Assembly: GCF_007018905.1 (NCBI RefSeq)
Contig: NZ_CP041402.1
Span: 2,344,001-2,408,000, forward strand
Reading direction: 5' to 3'
Length of the DNA stretch: 64,000 nucleotides
Origin: Tardiphaga sp. vice304
GTDB taxonomy: Bacteria > Pseudomonadota > Alphaproteobacteria > Rhizobiales > Xanthobacteraceae
Every line of letters starts with the position of its first letter. Position 1 is the first letter of the stretch. Below the pieces are notes generated by a model. The model was given only the letters and a program-made list of their open reading frames with translations, searched no databases and had not been told where the DNA came from. Below are positions 60,423-64,000 of this stretch, one piece after another. A program made the translations under genes and the position numbers.

Positions 60423-61814
60423 ATGTTATATCCCAATATAGACGTTTCCGAGATGTTTGTTGAACGCGAGGCGCAGCGCGGTGCGATGCATACCCGCCAC
60501 CTCAACGAGCAACTCGTGCGAGTCCTCAAAACCATCGGTTACGACGTTGGCTTCCAGCGCGGAACCGGCCAATATCTGTTCGATCGCGACGGCGCCCGCT
60601 ATCTCGATCTACTCAGCGGATTTGGCGTTTTTGCGATTGGCCGGAACCATCCGGTATTGCGAAACGCGCTGAAGAGCGTGCTCGATGCGGATCTGGCCAA
60701 TCTGGTGCAGATGGATGTTTCCACGCTCGCCGGTATTCTGGCTGAGCGCCTTTTGGAACACGCGCCTTACATGGACAAGGTGTTCTTCGCCAATTCGGGT
60801 GCGGAGACGGTCGAGGCGGCGATGAAGTTCGCCCGCAACGCGACCGGCCGCAACGAGATCCTGTATTGCGACTACGGCTATCACGGCCTGTCCTATGGCG
60901 CCTTGTCGATCACCGACGATTCGAATTTCCGCGGCGGCTTCGGTTCCCTGCTGCCGGGCTGCTCCTCGGTTCCCTTCAATGATCTGGTAGCACTGGAAAA
61001 GGCGCTGTCGACCAGGCAGGTCGCGGCCTTCATCGTCGAGCCGATCCAGGGCAAGGGCGTCAACATGCCGAGCGACGAGTTCCTGCCCGGCGCGCTGGCG
61101 TTGTGCCGCAAATACGGCACGCTGTTCATCGCCGACGAGATCCAGACCGGTCTCGGCCGCACCGGTAAATTCCTCGCCATCGAGCACTGGAACGTCGAGC
61201 CCGATATGATCCTGCTCGCCAAGGCGCTGTCGGGCGGTCACGTCCCGGTCGGTGCGCTGCTGACGCGCAAGAGCATCTTCGACAAGATATTCAACCGCAT
61301 GGACCGCTCCTTGGTGCATGGTTCGACGTTCGGCAAGAACGATCTGGCGATGGCCGCCGGCATCGCTACGCTGGAAGTCATGAAGCACGAGCGACTGGTC
61401 GAGAACGCTGCCCAGCGCGGCGCGCAGATTCAGCTGGCGCTGAAGGGCATGATTCCCGGTTTCGAGTTGCTGAAGGAAGTGCGCGGCAAGGGCCTGATGA
61501 TCGGCGTCGAATTCGGCCCGCCGAAGTCGCTGCGGCTGAAGGCGTCTTGGAACATTCTGGAGTCGGCCAACAAGGGCCTGTTCTGCCAGTTGATCACGGT
61601 GCCTCTGTTCAAGGAACAGAAGATCCTGACCCAGGTATCGGGCCACGGCAGCCATACCATCAAGCTGTTGCCGCCGCTGACCATCACGGAAGAAGACGGC
61701 ACCTGGATCGAGAACTCGTTCCGCACCGTGATTGCCGACAGCCACCGTGTCCCCGGCGCGATCTGGTCGCTCGGCAAGACGCTGGTGGATAACGCCGTGC
61801 GGAAGTCGGCGTAG
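60423..61814 (+). CDS. hpnO: hopanoid aminotransferase HpnO
   Basis: This is a 463-residue class III PLP aminotransferase needed for aminobacteriohopanetriol. Marks: LLSGFGVFAIGRNHPVLRNAL, FFANSGAETVEAAMKFAR, FIADEIQTGLGRTGKF and the PLP lysine near 267 (LLAKALSGGHVPVG), followed by HGSTFGKNDLAMAAG. A TTG at 60387 is an alternative start, but the ATG at 60423 gives the family N-terminus. It is divergent from the DUF2147 gene with a ~100-bp shared promoter region. Confidence 0.92.
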   Translation: MLYPNIDVSEMFVEREAQRGAMHTRHLNEQLVRVLKTIGYDVGFQRGTGQYLFDRDGARYLDLLSGFGVFAIGRNHPVLRNALKSVLDADLANLVQMDVSTLAGILAERLLEHAPYMDKVFFANSGAETVEAAMKFARNATGRNEILYCDYGYHGLSYGALSITDDSNFRGGFGSLLPGCSSVPFNDLVALEKALSTRQVAAFIVEPIQGKGVNMPSDEFLPGALALCRKYGTLFIADEIQTGLGRTGKFLAIEHWNVEPDMILLAKALSGGHVPVGALLTRKSIFDKIFNRMDRSLVHGSTFGKNDLAMAAGIATLEVMKHERLVENAAQRGAQIQLALKGMIPGFELLKEVRGKGLMIGVEFGPPKSLRLKASWNILESANKGLFCQLITVPLFKEQKILTQVSGHGSHTIKLLPPLTITEEDGTWIENSFRTVIADSHRVPGAIWSLGKTLVDNAVRKSA

Positions 61815-61823
61815 CCTGCATCG

Positions 61824-61909
61824 GGTAGGTTGGGCAAAGGCGCTCTTGCGCCGTGCCCACCAACTTGTGCATTTGACGCGGTGGGCACGCTTCGCTTTGC
61901 CCACCCTAC
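61824..61909. repeat. family E inverted repeat (GTAGGTTGGGCAAAGGCGC type)
   Basis: GTAGGTTGGGCAAAG ... GTGCCCACC is mirrored by GGTGGGCACGCTTCGCTTTG followed by CCCACCCTAC. It lies between the convergent hpnO and GMC oxidoreductase genes. Confidence 0.8.
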
Positions 61910-61912
61910 GAA

Positions 61913-63532
61913 CTACCTCGCATCCTCGATAATCATCCGCGCGCCTTTTTCCGCGATCATCGCGGTTGGCGTGTTGGTATTGCCCGAGGTGATGGTCGGC
62001 ATCACCGAGGCATCCACCACGCGCAGGCCTTTGATCCCGTAGAGCCGCAGCCGCGCATCGACCACCGCGAACGCATCGGACTCCACGCCCATCTTCGCCG
62101 TGCCGACCGGATGGAAGATCGTGGTGCCGATGTCGCCCGCGGCTTTCGCCAGCGAGGCGGCGTCGTCGCCGACCGAGGGCCCCGGCAGATATTCTTCCGG
62201 ATGATACTTCGCCAGAACCGGTTGCTTCATCAGCCGTCGCGTCACGCGGATCGCGTCGGCGGCGACCTGGCGGTCCTCGTCGGTGGAGAGATAATGCGGC
62301 GCGATGGCGGGCGCTTCGTCGGGGCGGTTCGAGCGTAGCCGCACGGTGCCGCGCGAGGTCGGCTGCAAATTGCAGGCGCTGACGGTGATCGCGGGGAAAC
62401 GATGCAAGGGATCGCCGAACTTGTCGAGCGACAGCGGTTGCACATGGAACTGGATGTTGGCGCGCTCGCGGTGCGGATCGGAGCGCGTGAAGATTCCGAG
62501 CTGCGACGGCGCCATGGTGAGCGGGCCGCGCCGCCGCAGCGCATAGTCGACGCCCATCCAGCCGCGGCGGAAGAGGTTGTAGTAGGTCTCGTTCAGCGTG
62601 CGGACGCCGGAGACCTTGTAGATCGCGCGCTGCTGCAGATGGTCCTGCAGATTGTGGCCGACGCCCGGCCGGTCCAGCGCGACATCGATGCCGGCCTCAT
62701 GGAGCCAGTCGGCCGGCCCGATGCCGGAGCGCTGCAACAGATGTGGCGAGCCGATCGCGCCGGCGCACAGGATCACTTCGCCCTTGGCCCGCGCTTCCAT
62801 CGCCTGGCCATTCTGCAGGTAGCGCACGCCGACCGCGCGGCCGTTGTCCAGGATCAGCCGGTCGACCATCACGCCGGTTTCCAGACGCAGGTTCGGCCGC
62901 TTCAGTACCGGCTTGAGGAACCCCCGCGCGGAAGACCAGCGCCGGCCGCGCTTCTGGTTGACGTGGAAATAGCCGATGCCTTCATTGTCGCCGGTGTTGA
63001 AATCCGAGGTCTTGCGGATTCCCATTTCGGCTGCGGCGTTGCCGACAGCGTCCAGCACCGGCCATGACAGCCGGGGCGCCTCAATGCGCCAGCCGCCGCC
63101 GGTGCCGTGATGCTCGCTTGCGCCGAGGAAATGATCTTCCAGATGCTTGAACGCCGGCAGCACGTCGCCCCAGCCCCAGCCGGTGAGGCCGAGCTGGCGC
63201 CAGTGATCGTAATCGGCGGCCTGGCCGCGCATCGAGATCATCGCATTGATCGCCGAGGAACCGCCGATCACCCTGCCGCGCGGGTAGGCCAGCGAGCGTC
63301 CATTGAGGCCGGGCTCCGGCTCGGTCCGAAACATCCAGTCGGCGCGCGGATTGCCGATCGCAAACAGATAGCCGACCGGGATGTGAAACCAGATCCAGTT
63401 GTCGCGACCGCCGGCTTCCAGCAGCAACACGCGTTTGGCGGGATCGGCCGACAGCCGGTTGGCGACGATGCAGCCGGCCGTGCCGGCGCCGACAACGATA
63501 TAATCGAAATCCCCATCAAGCCGTGTCGCCAT
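61913..63532 (-). CDS. GMC-family (choline dehydrogenase-like) oxidoreductase
   Basis: This is a 539-residue FAD enzyme with the dinucleotide motif VVGAGTAGCIVANRL at residues 13-27, the GMC signature GRVIGGSSAINAMI, the second signature GAIGSPHLLQRSGIGP and the active-site histidine in HPVGTAKMG near 475. It oxidises an alcohol to an aldehyde with transfer to an acceptor. The family is broad, and no betaine genes are nearby, so the substrate is unknown. It is divergent from the M20 gene. Confidence 0.93.
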   Translation of the reverse strand: MATRLDGDFDYIVVGAGTAGCIVANRLSADPAKRVLLLEAGGRDNWIWFHIPVGYLFAIGNPRADWMFRTEPEPGLNGRSLAYPRGRVIGGSSAINAMISMRGQAADYDHWRQLGLTGWGWGDVLPAFKHLEDHFLGASEHHGTGGGWRIEAPRLSWPVLDAVGNAAAEMGIRKTSDFNTGDNEGIGYFHVNQKRGRRWSSARGFLKPVLKRPNLRLETGVMVDRLILDNGRAVGVRYLQNGQAMEARAKGEVILCAGAIGSPHLLQRSGIGPADWLHEAGIDVALDRPGVGHNLQDHLQQRAIYKVSGVRTLNETYYNLFRRGWMGVDYALRRRGPLTMAPSQLGIFTRSDPHRERANIQFHVQPLSLDKFGDPLHRFPAITVSACNLQPTSRGTVRLRSNRPDEAPAIAPHYLSTDEDRQVAADAIRVTRRLMKQPVLAKYHPEEYLPGPSVGDDAASLAKAAGDIGTTIFHPVGTAKMGVESDAFAVVDARLRLYGIKGLRVVDASVMPTITSGNTNTPTAMIAEKGARMIIEDAR

Positions 63533-63675
63533 ATTTTTTGCACCCCGCCGCGGTCTGCTTGCCGCGCCGGATGGCCATAGCCGTGCCGCGGCCTTTAGTA
63601 CAGCCGCCGGATTGGGCGGCTGGCACGGGACGTGCTAGATAACCCATTCTTGAACTCCCCTGACCGAGATCTTCC

Positions 63676-64000
63676 ATGCCCATCATCCCCCGCGTCGCCG
63701 AGCTGCAGCCGGACATCCAGGCCTGGCGCCGCGACCTCCATGCCCACCCCGAAGTGATGTACGACGTGCACCGCACCGCGGCCTTCGTCGCCGAACGGCT
63801 GCGCGCCTTCGGTTGTGACGAGGTGGTGACGGGGTTGGGCCAGACCGGCGTGGTCGGCGTCATCAAGGGCCGCCGGCCCGGCGGCGTGATCGGGCTGCGC
63901 GCCGATATGGACGCGCTGCCGATCGAGGAGGAGACCAATCTGTCTTATGCCTCGAAGACGCCCGGCAAGATGCACGCCTGTGGCCATGACGGCCACACCG
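63676..64000 (+). CDS. M20-family amidohydrolase / hippurate hydrolase-like, 5' part
   Basis: The frame opens at the ATG at 63676 and stays open to the window edge (108 codons seen). WRRDLHAHPEVMYDVHRTA is the M20D N-terminal signature, followed by GVIGLRADMDALPIEEE and KMHACGHDGHT, which carries metal-binding residues (Cys, His). These match IAA-amino acid and hippurate hydrolases, of which the remaining ~280 residues lie outside the window. The substrate is undetermined. Confidence 0.92.
   Translation, partial: MPIIPRVAELQPDIQAWRRDLHAHPEVMYDVHRTAAFVAERLRAFGCDEVVTGLGQTGVVGVIKGRRPGGVIGLRADMDALPIEEETNLSYASKTPGKMHACGHDGHT

Overview
The window is high-GC DNA from an alphaproteobacterium of the Bradyrhizobium/Rhodopseudomonas/Tardiphaga group. 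The evidence is a complete hopanoid (hpn) gene set with the C-2 methylase HpnP, branched-chain amino-acid-type ABC and Bug-type transporters, and intergenic space filled with palindromic repeats of the kind common in that family. No rRNA, tRNA, CRISPR array or replication origin was seen.

Layout. 0-0.6 kb: relic of an IS481-like transposase fused to a piece of an MHS/MFS transporter. 0.6-7.5 kb: catabolic accessory genes, first an SDR, thiolase and zinc-ribbon/OB protein set on the minus strand, then AtuA-like, small AtuA-associated protein, amidase and DUF2848 genes on the plus strand. 7.6-9.8 kb: AlkB and an MFS transporter. 9.9-14 kb: ThDP enzyme, FAH-family hydrolase, homoprotocatechuate 2,3-dioxygenase and the HpaF isomerase, all minus. 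14.3-22.4 kb: ABC transporter (binding protein, LivH, a LivM-LivG fusion, LivF), Ldh-family dehydrogenase, HpaI-type aldolase, Bug-family binding protein. 22.6-25.5 kb: nitroreductase, 2'-5' RNA-ligase-like protein, and a minus-strand pair encoding a photoactive-yellow-protein-like PAS protein and a PAS-PAS-GGDEF diguanylate cyclase. 25.7-27.4 kb: decayed DNA with an EAL-domain relic, a broken amidohydrolase and repeats. 27.4-37.1 kb: UxaA-family dehydratase, then an operon of DUF2126/transglutaminase, circularly permuted ATP-grasp/alpha-E, transglutaminase and a BaiN/YhiN flavoprotein. 37.3 kb: globin-coupled chemotaxis receptor. 38.7-45.2 kb: eutB, hpnP, eutC and an RND transporter related to HpnN. 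45.3-46.4 kb: two small secreted proteins. 46.6-61.8 kb: hpnC-hpnD-hpnE-shc-hpnG; an XRE-cupin regulator divergent from a class III aminotransferase; hpnH; hpnN; a DUF2147 protein; hpnO. 61.9-64 kb: GMC oxidoreductase and the start of an M20 amidohydrolase that runs off the window.

How the genes work together. HpnD, HpnC and HpnE make squalene from farnesyl diphosphate, Shc cyclises it, HpnH adds the adenosyl group, HpnG removes adenine, HpnO makes the amino side chain, HpnP methylates C-2 and HpnN moves hopanoids to the outer membrane. hpnP lies between the two subunits of another B12 enzyme (EutBC) and has a candidate general-stress (EcfG-type) promoter. The catabolic part can carry out several homoprotocatechuate meta-cleavage steps, but the HpaE and HpaH steps are not encoded here.

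The most unusual item is the light-sensor-like pair at 23.9-25.5 kb. The small PAS protein keeps Tyr42, Glu46 and Cys69 at exactly photoactive-yellow-protein numbering and sits 4 bp upstream of a diguanylate cyclase, with an eroded EAL phosphodiesterase gene further upstream on the same strand.
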